Notes under the pieces: generated by a model
The model's input: only the letters and a program-made list of their open reading frames with translations
The model's database searches: none
What the model was told of the DNA's origin: nothing
Shown: positions 7,605-15,854 of the stretch, one piece after another
How positions within the stretch are numbered: position 1 is the first letter of the stretch
Layout of the letters: every line of letters starts with the position of its first letter
Position numbers and translations under genes: made by a program
From: Georhizobium profundi
GTDB taxonomy: Bacteria; Pseudomonadota; Alphaproteobacteria; Rhizobiales; Rhizobiaceae
DNA: 64,000 nt
Reading direction: 5' to 3'
Assembly: GCF_003952725.1 (NCBI RefSeq)
Contig: NZ_CP032509.1
Location: forward strand, 2,132,001 to 2,196,000

Positions 7605-8433
7605 AACTTTCGTTGCGGTCGGCGTCCGGGAAGAACAACTGCTGGCCGTCGATCTTGTAGTCCTCGATCGCCTGCTGGCCCGCGTCCGAAAGCATCCAGT
7701 CGATGAAGGTCTGGCCGGCTTCTGCCTTGACGTTTTCGCAGTGCTCGGGGCTGACGAGGATGATGCCGTAGGGGTTGAACATCGCCTCGTCGCCTTCGAC
7801 GGCAACGGTGTATTCGCCCTTGTTGCCGTAGTTGATCCACGTCGCGCGGTCGGTCAGCACGTAGCCGCCCATGCCGATACCGGTATTGAGCGTCTCTCCC
7901 ATGCCGGAGCCGGTTTCGCGGTACCAGCTGCCGCTGACGGCTGCGACATCGATACCGGCCACTTCCCAAAGCTCCAGTTCCTTGCTGTGCGTGCCGGAAT
8001 CGTCGCCGCGCGATGCAAATATGGCTTCGCTTTCAGCGATCTTGGTGAGCGCATCGACCACGTCGGTCGAACCGGAGACGCCGGCGGGATCAGCGGCAGG
8101 GCCGACGATGACGAAGTCGTTGTACATCAGCGGTTCGCGCGAAACGCCATAGCCAGCCTCGACGAAGGCTTCTTCCTGCGCCGTTGCGTGCACCAGCAGA
8201 ACGTCGCCATCACAGTTCTCGGCGTTGTTGATCGCCTGGCCGGTGCCGACGGCAACGACGCGAACCTCGATACCTGCTTCTTCCTGAAAGATCGGCAGCA
8301 GATGGTCGTAAAGGCCGGAGGCTTCCGTCGATGTCGTCGACTGGACGATGATGAAATTGTCTTCCTGGGCAAGCGCCGGTGCAGCGGCAAGCGTGAAGGC
8401 CACGCCCGCGGATAGCAGTGTCAGTCTGGTCAT
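7603..8433 (-). CDS. tupA: Tungstate ABC transporter substrate-binding protein TupA
   Basis: The 276-residue protein has a signal peptide of about 22 residues ending ALA. The mature part begins with the oxyanion motif QSTTSTEASGL and later has FASRGDDSGTH, both diagnostic of TupA rather than ModA. It binds tungstate in the periplasm and delivers it to TupB. It is the last gene of the minus-strand unit tupB-tupC-tupA. Some members bind molybdate as well, so selectivity cannot be read directly. Confidence 0.88.
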   Translation of the reverse strand: MTRLTLLSAGVAFTLAAAPALAQEDNFIIVQSTTSTEASGLYDHLLPIFQEEAGIEVRVVAVGTGQAINNAENCDGDVLLVHATAQEEAFVEAGYGVSREPLMYNDFVIVGPAADPAGVSGSTDVVDALTKIAESEAIFASRGDDSGTHSKELELWEVAGIDVAAVSGSWYRETGSGMGETLNTGIGMGGYVLTDRATWINYGNKGEYTVAVEGDEAMFNPYGIILVSPEHCENVKAEAGQTFIDWMLSDAGQQAIEDYKIDGQQLFFPDADRNES

Positions 8434-8466
8434 GGGTCGTTTCTCCCGTTGGATTTTTCGTGTCGG

Positions 8467-9210
8467 TTAGAGAAGAATTTCGCCGGCCGCGAAGGCGCGC
8501 GCTTCCGGCGTCTTCGGGCGATCGAAAAAGTCGGCGGTGCGGCCAGCCTCGATGATCCGGCCGCGATGCATCAAAAGCACGCGCTCGGAGAGCCGCCGCG
8601 CCTGCGCCATGTCGTGGGTGACGAGCACGATGATCGTGCCGGCCTTCGCAGCGGCGCCGATCATCTCCTCGATGCGCAGCGTCGAGGCGGGATCGAGGCT
8701 CGCCGTCGGCTCGTCCAGGAAAAGGATTTCAGGCTTGAGCGCCAGCGCCCGGGCCATGGCGAGACGTTGCTTTTCGCCGCCGGAGAGAAGGCGCGCCGAG
8801 GTATCGGCAATGGCGGAGAGGCCCGCATGGTCGAGCGCTTCGTGCGCGAGCGCCTGGGCGTCGCGGGTGCCGTGGCCGGCCTGCTTCAGCGCGTAGATCA
8901 CGTTGGCGATCGCCGAACGGCGAAACAGCACGGGATGCTGCAACAGCATGCCGACCTTGCGGTAGCCGTCGCGCGAGGGCGTCGAGCCGTTCCAGGAAAC
9001 GTCACCACGGTCCGGCTTCTGCAACCCGGCAAGCGTCTTGATTAGCATGGACTTGCCGGCGCCATTGGGGCCGAGAATGGCGGTCACGGCATCACCGCCG
9101 AAGACGATCCGTTCGACGTCGAGCAGCAGCCTGCCGCTCCGCTCGATCTTGAGATTGTCGCCCGAAACGGGGGTGGCGGAAAGCGCCTTGGTATCAGTGC
9201 GGTCAAGCAT
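8467..9210 (-). CDS. tupC: Tungstate ABC transporter ATP-binding protein TupC
   Basis: The 247-residue ABC ATPase has Walker A GPNGAGKS at 47-54, signature LLSGGEKQR, Walker B ILFLDEPTASLD and the switch His in VTHDMAQ. It powers TupB. Its start overlaps the end of tupB by 8 bp and it is followed by tupA after 33 bp. There is no MOP/TOBE regulatory domain at the C-terminus. Confidence 0.88.
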   Translation of the reverse strand: MLDRTDTKALSATPVSGDNLKIERSGRLLLDVERIVFGGDAVTAILGPNGAGKSMLIKTLAGLQKPDRGDVSWNGSTPSRDGYRKVGMLLQHPVLFRRSAIANVIYALKQAGHGTRDAQALAHEALDHAGLSAIADTSARLLSGGEKQRLAMARALALKPEILFLDEPTASLDPASTLRIEEMIGAAAKAGTIIVLVTHDMAQARRLSERVLLMHRGRIIEAGRTADFFDRPKTPEARAFAAGEILL

Positions 9211-9910
9211 AGGCGACGCGCTCCGCAGTTCCGCGAAGCGCGAAGACCAGGCTGTTCACGGCAATGGCGATCGAAACCAGGATGATGCCGAGCCCGAGCG
9301 CGAGCGCCAGATTGCCCTTCGCGGTTTCCAGCGCGATCGTCGTCGTCATGACGCGGGTGACGTGGTTGATGTTGCCGCCGACGATGATGACTGCGCCGAC
9401 CTCAGCGATCGCGCGGCCGAAGCCGGCGAGCAGCGCGGTCATCAGCGAGAATCGCCCCTCCCACAGAAGCGTCACCAGCCGCTGGCCGCTGGTCAGGCCG
9501 AAAAGGGTCATCTGCTGGTGGTATTCGTCGTTCAAATCCTCGATCGTCTGCCGCGCGAGCGCTGCGATGATGGGCGTGATCAGCAGTGACTGCGCGATGA
9601 TCATCGCAGTGGGCGTGTACAGCAGTTGCAGCGGCCCGAGCACTCCGGAATTCGACAGCAGCAGATAGACGATCAGGCCAACCACGACCGGTGGCAGGCC
9701 CATAAGCGCAGTGATGGCGACAACGATGGCGGTGCGGCCCGGAAATCGTGACACCGCAAGAAAAGCGCCGAGCGGCAGGCCGATGATCGCTGCGACGACG
9801 ACGGCCGACAGACTCACCTGGAGGGAGAGGAACACGATGGCGCGCAGATCGGCATCGAAGGATGCGATCAGCCGAAAGGCTTCGCCAAACGCGTCTGCGA
9901 AACTTTGCAT
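9203..9910 (-). CDS. tupB: Tungstate ABC transporter permease TupB
   Basis: The 235-residue membrane protein has about five to six hydrophobic segments and the ABC-permease coupling loop EVGAVIIVGGNINHVTRVMTT near 175-195, the TupB version of the EAA loop. It forms the membrane channel for tungstate. It is the first gene of the operon. No convincing Shine-Dalgarno site lies in the AT-rich 18 bp upstream (AAAATAACACAAA then ATG), so a very short or leaderless message is possible. Confidence 0.87.
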   Translation of the reverse strand: MQSFADAFGEAFRLIASFDADLRAIVFLSLQVSLSAVVVAAIIGLPLGAFLAVSRFPGRTAIVVAITALMGLPPVVVGLIVYLLLSNSGVLGPLQLLYTPTAMIIAQSLLITPIIAALARQTIEDLNDEYHQQMTLFGLTSGQRLVTLLWEGRFSLMTALLAGFGRAIAEVGAVIIVGGNINHVTRVMTTTIALETAKGNLALALGLGIILVSIAIAVNSLVFALRGTAERVAYA

Positions 9911-9921
9911 TTTGTGTTATT

Positions 9922-9951
9922 TTGTCCGTTAATCTGACCCAAGCCGGACAA
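9922..9951. promoter_or_regulatory. Inverted repeat upstream of tupB, candidate operator/promoter
   Basis: TTGTCCG at 9922-9928 and CGGACAA at 9945-9951 are perfect inverted 7-mers 16 bp apart, starting 12 bp before the tupB start codon. The position fits an operator for an oxyanion-responsive regulator such as the HTH-PBP protein at 6694. The rest of the 177-bp gap to 10087 shows nothing recognisable. Confidence 0.4.
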
Positions 9952-10087
9952 TATGGGATGAAAAGCGCAGGCGCAACGCCAATCGCCGCTTTTCACAGCG
10001 CGGCCGACATCGTGCCGCAGGCACAATCTGCGGCTGCAGCGGGCTTTGTCGGAAGAACTGCGGCGAAAGTCTTAGGATGTGGGCGGC

Positions 10088-10999
10088 TTAGAGCGCGGCG
10101 AGAGAAAAGCCGTGTGCATAGGGGTCGCGATCGTCGATGAAGATCGTGTTGAGCCCGGTGACGCGCGCCCAGCCGCCGATGGACGGAATGATCGCCGGCT
10201 TGCCGCCGACGGTGGTCTCACTCTCCACGCGGCCGTGGAATAGAGAGCCGATGATCGATTCGTGGATGAAATCGTCGCCCGCTTTCAACTGACCTTTTGC
10301 CGCCCAGTGCGCCATGCGCGCCGAGGTGCCCGTGCCGCATGGCGATCGGTCGATCGCGGCTTCGCCGTAGAACACGGCGTTGCGCGCATGCGCTTTTGGA
10401 TCGCGCGCCGCCCCGGCCCACAGCACGTGGCGCAGGCCCTTGATGTCGGCATGTTCCGGGTGCTGAAACGCGTATTTGGCGTTCAGCGCTGCGCGGAGGC
10501 GCGGACTCCACGTCAACAGGTCCTGCACGGACACGTCGGCAACATCGGAAAATGCGGCCTGCGGCTCCACGATGGCGTAGAAATTGCCACCATAGGCAAC
10601 ATCCACTGTGATCTCGCCGAGACCCTCGACGTCCGCGGTCAGGGCCTCGGCATGGAGGAAGGACGCGACATTAGTGATGCGTACTTCCTCAACATAATCA
10701 CCCTCCTGCCGGTAGGTTGCGGTGACGAGGCCCGCCGGCGTGTCGAGCTTCACGATGCCTGGTGTCTTCGGCTTGACGAGCCCATGCTCGATCATCGTCG
10801 TGACCGTACCGATGGTGCCGTGGCCGCACATGGGCAAACAACCGGACGTTTCGATGAACAGGATCGCGACGTCGCAGTCCTCCCGTGTCGGTGGATAGAG
10901 GATCGAGCCGGACATGATGTCGTGGCCGCGCGGTTCGAACATCAGCCCGGTGCGGATCCAGTCATATTCGGCGATGAAATGCGCGCGCCGCTCCAGCAT
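10088..10999 (-). CDS. hypRE: 4-hydroxyproline 2-epimerase (proline racemase family), C-terminal 303 residues of a frameshifted gene
   Basis: The open frame carries both catalytic cysteines of the family, in LPMCGHGTIGT and SPCGTGTSARMAHW, so it is the body of a 4-hydroxyproline epimerase converting trans-4-hydroxy-L-proline to cis-4-hydroxy-D-proline. About 30 expected N-terminal residues are missing from this frame and are found in another frame just upstream (11000-11094). One extra base in the C-run at 11021-11025 would join them into a 335-residue protein of normal length. It follows hypO by 10 bp after frame correction. Either the gene is broken or the assembly has a single-base error. 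A shortened protein starting at 10999 would lack the first strand of the fold. Confidence 0.85.
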   Translation of the reverse strand: MLERRAHFIAEYDWIRTGLMFEPRGHDIMSGSILYPPTREDCDVAILFIETSGCLPMCGHGTIGTVTTMIEHGLVKPKTPGIVKLDTPAGLVTATYRQEGDYVEEVRITNVASFLHAEALTADVEGLGEITVDVAYGGNFYAIVEPQAAFSDVADVSVQDLLTWSPRLRAALNAKYAFQHPEHADIKGLRHVLWAGAARDPKAHARNAVFYGEAAIDRSPCGTGTSARMAHWAAKGQLKAGDDFIHESIIGSLFHGRVESETTVGGKPAIIPSIGGWARVTGLNTIFIDDRDPYAHGFSLAAL

Positions 11000-11094
11000 G
11001 GTTGCGCCCTGAAGCTGCGGCCCCCGCCCGCAACGACGCGAACGGGATTGCCGCAGGTGTGACCGTCGATGCAGAAGAAGGAGTGGCGCGCCAT
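11000..11094 (-). pseudogene. hypRE: N-terminal fragment of the hydroxyproline epimerase in a shifted frame
   Basis: From the ATG at 11094 the frame reads MARHSFFCIDGHTCGNPVRV and on to VAGGG, the standard start of 4-hydroxyproline epimerases. After the G-run (C-run 11021-11025 on the plus strand) it drifts into unrelated sequence. In the frame of the downstream part the same bases read GPQLQGAT then MLER, as expected for the family. The break is therefore localised to a few bases. Confidence 0.75.
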
Positions 11095-11104
11095 GGGAAT
11101 GCTT

Positions 11105-12352
11105 TCAGAACCGGTCCGGTGAATAGGGCTCAAGCGAGATTTCCGTCTCGCGGTCGAGTGCGATGTCGGCCACGAGCTTTGCGGTTGCCGCCGATTGCGT
11201 CAGGCCAAGGTGGCCGTGGCCGAACGCGTGGATCACGCGGGGAACGCGGTGCGATCGGCCGATGGCGGGCAGGGAATCGGGCAAGGAGGGTCGAAAGCCC
11301 ATCCATTCTGTCCCACCCATGGGGTTCAGTTCCGGAAGAAACCGTGCCGCCTTCGCCAGCATCGTCTTGGAGCGCTGGAAGTTCGGCGGGCAGTCGAGCC
11401 CCGCCAGTTCCACCGCGCCGCCGACGCGCACTGCCTGGCCGAGCGGCGAGACCACGAAGCCATGGTCGTCGAAGATGATCTGACAGTTGAGATCGAACGC
11501 CGATTTGGGCAGCGTCGTGTTGTAGCCGCGCTCCGTTTCGAGCGGGATCCGGTCGCCGATCAAGGCAGCCAGCCGATGCGACCAGGCGCCGGCCGCAATC
11601 ACCACCTGCGCGGCGAGCAGTGAGCGCCCATCGGTGAAGGAGAGGCGGACGCCCGCATCTTCGACGGCCATCCGTTCGATGTCGGCGATTTCCAGATGGA
11701 CGCCTTGGGCAAAGGCGCGTTCGCCAAGCGCGACGACATAGGCTTTCGGGTCGGCGACGTTCGACCAGCCGGCCACGTAGGTGCCGTGGCGAAAGGTTTG
11801 CGCGATGCCCGGCTGGATCGCGTCTATGCCGGCGCGGTCGAGATGGCGGTGGCTGATGCCGTATTCGGTGCGCCGATCCCAGCCGCGCGCGGCCGAATTG
11901 AAGCTGCGCTCTGTGTCGTAAAGATGCAGTGCGCCGCGTGCGACGATCATGTGCTTCAGGCCGGTGCGCTCCAGAAGCTTCTCCGTCTCGGCCTCGGCCA
12001 CACGCATCAAGGCCGCCTGCGCCGCGATGCTGCGCTCGAAGTTCTTGCTGCTGCCTGCTTTGAAGAACCGCCACAGCCATGGCGCGATTGTCGGCAGATA
12101 GGCGGGCGGTAGCGAGAGCGGCCCGGTCGGGTCCATCAGCCAGAACGGCGCCTTCAGCATGATGCCCGGCGATGCGAGCGGCAGAATGTCGGAAAAGGCG
12201 AATGCACCGGCATTGCCAGCGCTGGTCTCTGCCGAAATGCCTTTGCGGTCGATCAGCGCAACCGTGAGACCGCGCTCTGCAAGATAGAGCGCGGTCGTCG
12301 TTCCGATCACGCCGGCGCCGATGACGGCGATATCGTATCGGCCGGCATTCAT
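11105..12352 (-). CDS. hypO: FAD-dependent D-amino-acid dehydrogenase-type oxidoreductase, probable cis-4-hydroxy-D-proline oxidase
   Basis: The 415-residue DadA-type enzyme begins with the FAD motif VIGAGVIGTTTALYLAERGL and ends with the DAO-fold pattern GHGHLGLTQSAATAKLVADI. It would oxidise cis-4-hydroxy-D-proline to 1-pyrroline-4-hydroxy-2-carboxylate, passing electrons to the respiratory chain. ATG 12352 is chosen because the longer open frame adds 75 residues that are the shadow of hypD. It starts 4 bp after hypD ends and is followed by the epimerase, the expected pathway order. On its own it could be a general D-amino acid dehydrogenase; the neighbours decide the call. Confidence 0.82.
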   Translation of the reverse strand: MNAGRYDIAVIGAGVIGTTTALYLAERGLTVALIDRKGISAETSAGNAGAFAFSDILPLASPGIMLKAPFWLMDPTGPLSLPPAYLPTIAPWLWRFFKAGSSKNFERSIAAQAALMRVAEAETEKLLERTGLKHMIVARGALHLYDTERSFNSAARGWDRRTEYGISHRHLDRAGIDAIQPGIAQTFRHGTYVAGWSNVADPKAYVVALGERAFAQGVHLEIADIERMAVEDAGVRLSFTDGRSLLAAQVVIAAGAWSHRLAALIGDRIPLETERGYNTTLPKSAFDLNCQIIFDDHGFVVSPLGQAVRVGGAVELAGLDCPPNFQRSKTMLAKAARFLPELNPMGGTEWMGFRPSLPDSLPAIGRSHRVPRVIHAFGHGHLGLTQSAATAKLVADIALDRETEISLEPYSPDRF

Positions 12353-12356
12353 GGGG

Positions 12357-13262
12357 TCAGGCCGCGATTTCCAGTGTGGGGAGGCTCGGGCGCGTTTCGA
12401 TCGCAGCGCGGATGACGCGCTCGACCTCGGCCCGGCGCTCGCCGGCAAGCGGCAGCCGGGGCCCGCGGACCCGCTCGGTCGACTTGATCGCCAGCGCCTC
12501 GGCCAGCTTGATGTTCTGGACGAGATAGGTCGAGACATCGAGATCGAGCAGCGGGCGGAACCAGCGGTAGATCGCAAGCGCCTCGTCGCGACGACCTGCC
12601 TGCATCAACTGCCAGATGGCGACGGTTTCCTTCGGGAAGGCGACGACGAGGCCTGCCACCCAGCCCGTTGCGCCGACCGAAAGCGCCTCGAAGGCCAGAT
12701 TGTCGACGCCGGTCAGCACGGCGTAACGATCGCCCAGATGATTGATGATCTCGGTGGTTCGGCGGATATCGTCGGAAGATTCCTTGATCGCGACGAAACG
12801 GGCATCGTCGGCAAGGTCGGCCATCAATTGCGGAGTCACGTCAACGCGGTAGGCGACCCGGTTCGAGTAGATCATCACCGGCAGATCGCCGGCAGCTGCG
12901 ATGGCGCGCAGATTGGCTTCTGTCTCGCGCGCATCGGTATGATAGATCGGGCTCGGAACGACCATCAGGCCGTCCGCGCCGGCCTGTGCAGCCTTCTTCG
13001 CCATGGCGCACGCCGCCGTTGTCGATGCTTCCGCAACCGTCACAAGGACGGGGCGCTTGCCGGCTGCCGCCTTGGCGGTGCGATAAACGTCGATGCGCTC
13101 TTCCTGCGTCAGCATTGGGCCTTCGCCGAGCGATCCGGCGACGATCAGGCCATCGACGCCTGCGTCGATCTGCAGGCCGAAGCAGCGCTCCATCTCCGCA
13201 TGATCGAGGCTGTCATCCTCCTTGAACTTCGTTGTTACGGCGGGAAGGATGCCACTCCACAT
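12357..13262 (-). CDS. hypD: DapA-family lyase, probable 1-pyrroline-4-hydroxy-2-carboxylate deaminase
   Basis: The 301-residue TIM-barrel protein has the family features GSLGEGPML, the conserved Tyr in MIYSNRVAYRVD and the Schiff-base Lys in FVAIKESSDDIRRT. In the hydroxyproline pathway this member deaminates 1-pyrroline-4-hydroxy-2-carboxylate to 2-oxoglutarate semialdehyde. The start at 13262 (MWSGILPAVTTKF) fits the family; a 22-residue extension to 13328 is possible but unlike homologues. It is the first gene of the hypD-hypO-hypRE unit. The semialdehyde dehydrogenase and regulator of the pathway are not in the window. Confidence 0.82.
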   Translation of the reverse strand: MWSGILPAVTTKFKEDDSLDHAEMERCFGLQIDAGVDGLIVAGSLGEGPMLTQEERIDVYRTAKAAAGKRPVLVTVAEASTTAACAMAKKAAQAGADGLMVVPSPIYHTDARETEANLRAIAAAGDLPVMIYSNRVAYRVDVTPQLMADLADDARFVAIKESSDDIRRTTEIINHLGDRYAVLTGVDNLAFEALSVGATGWVAGLVVAFPKETVAIWQLMQAGRRDEALAIYRWFRPLLDLDVSTYLVQNIKLAEALAIKSTERVRGPRLPLAGERRAEVERVIRAAIETRPSLPTLEIAA

Positions 13263-13593
13263 GATCAGACTCCGGTGCTTCGAGCGTTTCGGTTCCGGCA
13301 GAAAATCCCAAAGCTTGATCAGTGGCAAGAGGCCGACCCTGCAGCGCCGCCCGCGATTCCAGGCGGCTCCACACCGGTTTCAAAGCTTTCCGTTTCATGG
13401 GCGGCAAAATGACGTTCAAGACGGTGGATTGACCCGTCAAAGCGCCTTCAATCGGCGTTTTTCTCTATTGACCTCATCGACCCATTGGCGATCTTAATAG
13501 CTGATATTGCAGACGACGATCGGCGGTGGTGGGAGCCTCGATCGATCGAACGGCAGAGCCGACGGGACAAGTCGGCCAGAGGGGTACATCACA
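13263..13593. promoter_or_regulatory. Divergent intergenic region between hypD and livH
   Basis: This 331-bp region must hold promoters for both directions. TTGAC-CC-GTCAA at 13429-13440 is a short palindrome. On the plus strand TTGACC at 13468 is followed 17 bp later by ATCTTA/TTAATA at 13491-13499, a plausible livH promoter. No further gene is visible in it. Confidence 0.4.
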
Positions 13594-14517
13594 GTGGAAT
13601 ATTTCGTTCAGCAGTTGATCAACGGGCTGACGCTGGGCTCCATCTATGGGCTCATCGCGATCGGTTACACGATGGTCTACGGCATCATCGGCATGATCAA
13701 TTTCGCCCATGGAGATATCTTCATGGTCGGTTCGTTCATCGCCATGATCCTCATCGTCGCGCTTGGCATCACGGCCGGGGCAGGCTTCATCGTGCTCATC
13801 CTGGCGCTCATGCTCGTGCTCTTGATGGCGATGCTCTTCACGTCGGCATGGGGCTGGACGGTGGAGCGGATCGCCTACCGGCCGCTTCGGGGATCCTTCC
13901 GCCTTGCGCCGCTGATCACCGCGATCGGCATGTCGATCGTGCTGCAGAACTTCGTGCAGATCGTGCAGGGCGCCCGCGTCAAGCCGCTGCCGCCGCTGGT
14001 GTCCGGCGGCTACACGATCATGGACGGCAACAATTTCGATGTTCAGATCTCCAACATCCAGATCCTGATTCTGGTGACCACGGTCGTGCTGATGGGTGTC
14101 TTCACCTACATCATCAACAAGACCGCGCTTGGCCGCTCGCTGCGCGCCTGCGAGCAGGATCGCAAGATGGCCGCGCTCGTCGGCATCAATGTCGATCGCA
14201 CGATCTCGCTGACCTTCGTGCTCGGCGCTGCGCTCGCAGCCGTCGCGGGCTTCATGTACCTGCTCTATTACGGGGTGATCGATTTCTACATCGGCTTCAT
14301 CGCCGGCGTTAAGGCCTTCACGGCAGCCGTTCTCGGCGGCATCGGCTCTTTGCCGGGTGCCATGCTTGGCGGCATTCTGATCGGCCTGATCGAGACCTTC
14401 TGGTCTGGCTATTTCTCCGTGGAATACAAGGACGTTGCTGCCTTCTTCATTCTGGCCGCCGTGTTGATCTTCCTGCCGTCGGGCCTGCTCGGCAAACCCG
14501 AAGTCGAGAAGGTCTGA
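13594..14517 (+). CDS. livH: Branched-chain amino acid ABC transporter permease LivH
   Basis: The 307-residue membrane protein shows LivH hallmarks: LINGLTLGSIYGLIAIGYTM at the N-terminus and INFAHGDIFM soon after, with about eight hydrophobic segments and an ABC coupling region GVKAFTAAVLGGIGSLPGA. The start is the GTG at 13594, chosen because GAGGGG lies 8 bp upstream and because the family begins here; an ATG at 13507 is in frame but adds non-homologous sequence. First gene of livHMGF, followed by livM after 1 bp. Confidence 0.9.
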   Translation: MEYFVQQLINGLTLGSIYGLIAIGYTMVYGIIGMINFAHGDIFMVGSFIAMILIVALGITAGAGFIVLILALMLVLLMAMLFTSAWGWTVERIAYRPLRGSFRLAPLITAIGMSIVLQNFVQIVQGARVKPLPPLVSGGYTIMDGNNFDVQISNIQILILVTTVVLMGVFTYIINKTALGRSLRACEQDRKMAALVGINVDRTISLTFVLGAALAAVAGFMYLLYYGVIDFYIGFIAGVKAFTAAVLGGIGSLPGAMLGGILIGLIETFWSGYFSVEYKDVAAFFILAAVLIFLPSGLLGKPEVEKV

Positions 14518-14518
14518 C

Positions 14519-15853
14519 ATGGCTGCCTTGAACGCGGCTCCTGCCGCCGAAGAAAACATCGTGGTGGCTTCTCTCAAGGACGCCATCCTCGCCGGGGTTC
14601 TCGCCCTCATCCTGTTCTCCATTATCGTCGGTCTTCGCACCGACGCCGGTGCCGGCGGTCTGCGGATCACGACCGAGTGGGACCGCGTGCTCTGGATGGC
14701 CGCAGCCACGGCCGTTGGCCGGTTCTTGCTCAACATCTTCTTCTGGAAACGTGCCGGCGGCCCCAAGGGCCTCTCCGACGTGCTGCCGGATTTCAACAAG
14801 GCCGGCCATGTCTCGCGGTTCCTGGGCCCGCTGATGCTCGGCATCGCCGTCACGCTGCCCTTCATCGTCATGGTGCTGGTCCCGGGCCAAAGCCGCTACT
14901 ATGTCGACCTCGGCGTGCTGGTGCTCACCTATGTGATGCTCGGCTGGGGTCTCAACATCGTCGTCGGTCTCGCTGGCCTGCTCGATCTTGGCTACGTCGC
15001 ATTCTATGCAGTCGGCGCCTATTCCTACGCGCTGCTTTCCCAGTACTTCGATCTCGGCTTCTGGGTGTGCCTTCCGCTTGCGGGCATCCTCGCTGCATTT
15101 TGGGGCATCATTCTCGGCTTTCCGGTACTGCGGCTTCGCGGCGATTATCTCGCGATCGTGACGTTGGCATTCGGTGAAATCATTCGCATCGTGCTGTTGA
15201 ACTGGTTTGAGCTGACCAACGGGCCGAATGGCATCACGCAGATCCCGCGTCCGACCTTCTTCGGCCTGGATTTCACGCGGGACGAGGGTGGCTTTGCGGA
15301 CTTCTTCGGCCTCGAATACGCCGCGATACACCGCATCATCTTCCTCTATTATATCATCTTGGTGCTCGCGCTCATCACCAACTGGGTCACGCTCAGGCTG
15401 CGCAAGCTGCCGATCGGCCGTGCTTGGGAAGCCTTGCGTGAAGACGAAATTGCCTGCCGCTCGCTCGGCATCAACACAACCAATACCAAGCTTTCGGCCT
15501 TTGCGATCGGCGCGATGTTCGGCGGGTTCGCCGGCGCGTTCTTTGCCACGCGCCAGGGCTTCATCTCGCCGGAAAGCTTCACCTTCCTGGAATCGGCGAT
15601 CATCCTCGCCATCGTGGTTCTCGGCGGTCTCGGCAGTCAGATGGGCGTCGTCTTCGCCTCGCTGGTGATGATCGGCGGCTTCGAGATGTTCCGAAATCTC
15701 GAGGAATTCCGCGTCCTCGTCTTCGGCCTGCTGATGGTGCTGATCATGATCTGGAAGCCGCGCGGCCTGGTGTCGACGCGCAACCCCACGGTCTTCCTGA
15801 AGGAACGAAAAGCGGTCTCTGCCGATCTTGTGAGCCAGGGGGAGGGGCACTGA
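14519..15853 (+). CDS. livM: Branched-chain amino acid ABC transporter permease LivM
   Basis: At 444 residues this is the long rhizobial form of LivM: an extra N-terminal part with two hydrophobic segments (about 20-40 and 55-75) precedes the conserved core, which contains GLAGLLDLGYVAFYAVGAYS and RLRGDYLAIVTLAFGEIIRI. It pairs with LivH to form the inner-membrane channel. The start is 1 bp after the livH stop and the stop is 1 bp before livG. Confidence 0.9.
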   Translation: MAALNAAPAAEENIVVASLKDAILAGVLALILFSIIVGLRTDAGAGGLRITTEWDRVLWMAAATAVGRFLLNIFFWKRAGGPKGLSDVLPDFNKAGHVSRFLGPLMLGIAVTLPFIVMVLVPGQSRYYVDLGVLVLTYVMLGWGLNIVVGLAGLLDLGYVAFYAVGAYSYALLSQYFDLGFWVCLPLAGILAAFWGIILGFPVLRLRGDYLAIVTLAFGEIIRIVLLNWFELTNGPNGITQIPRPTFFGLDFTRDEGGFADFFGLEYAAIHRIIFLYYIILVLALITNWVTLRLRKLPIGRAWEALREDEIACRSLGINTTNTKLSAFAIGAMFGGFAGAFFATRQGFISPESFTFLESAIILAIVVLGGLGSQMGVVFASLVMIGGFEMFRNLEEFRVLVFGLLMVLIMIWKPRGLVSTRNPTVFLKERKAVSADLVSQGEGH

Positions 15854-15854
15854 C

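Noticed and set aside
12353..12577. 75-residue N-terminal extension of the FAD oxidoreductase hypO
   Set aside because: Ser/Arg-rich shadow of hypD; the FAD motif directly follows the ATG at 12352.
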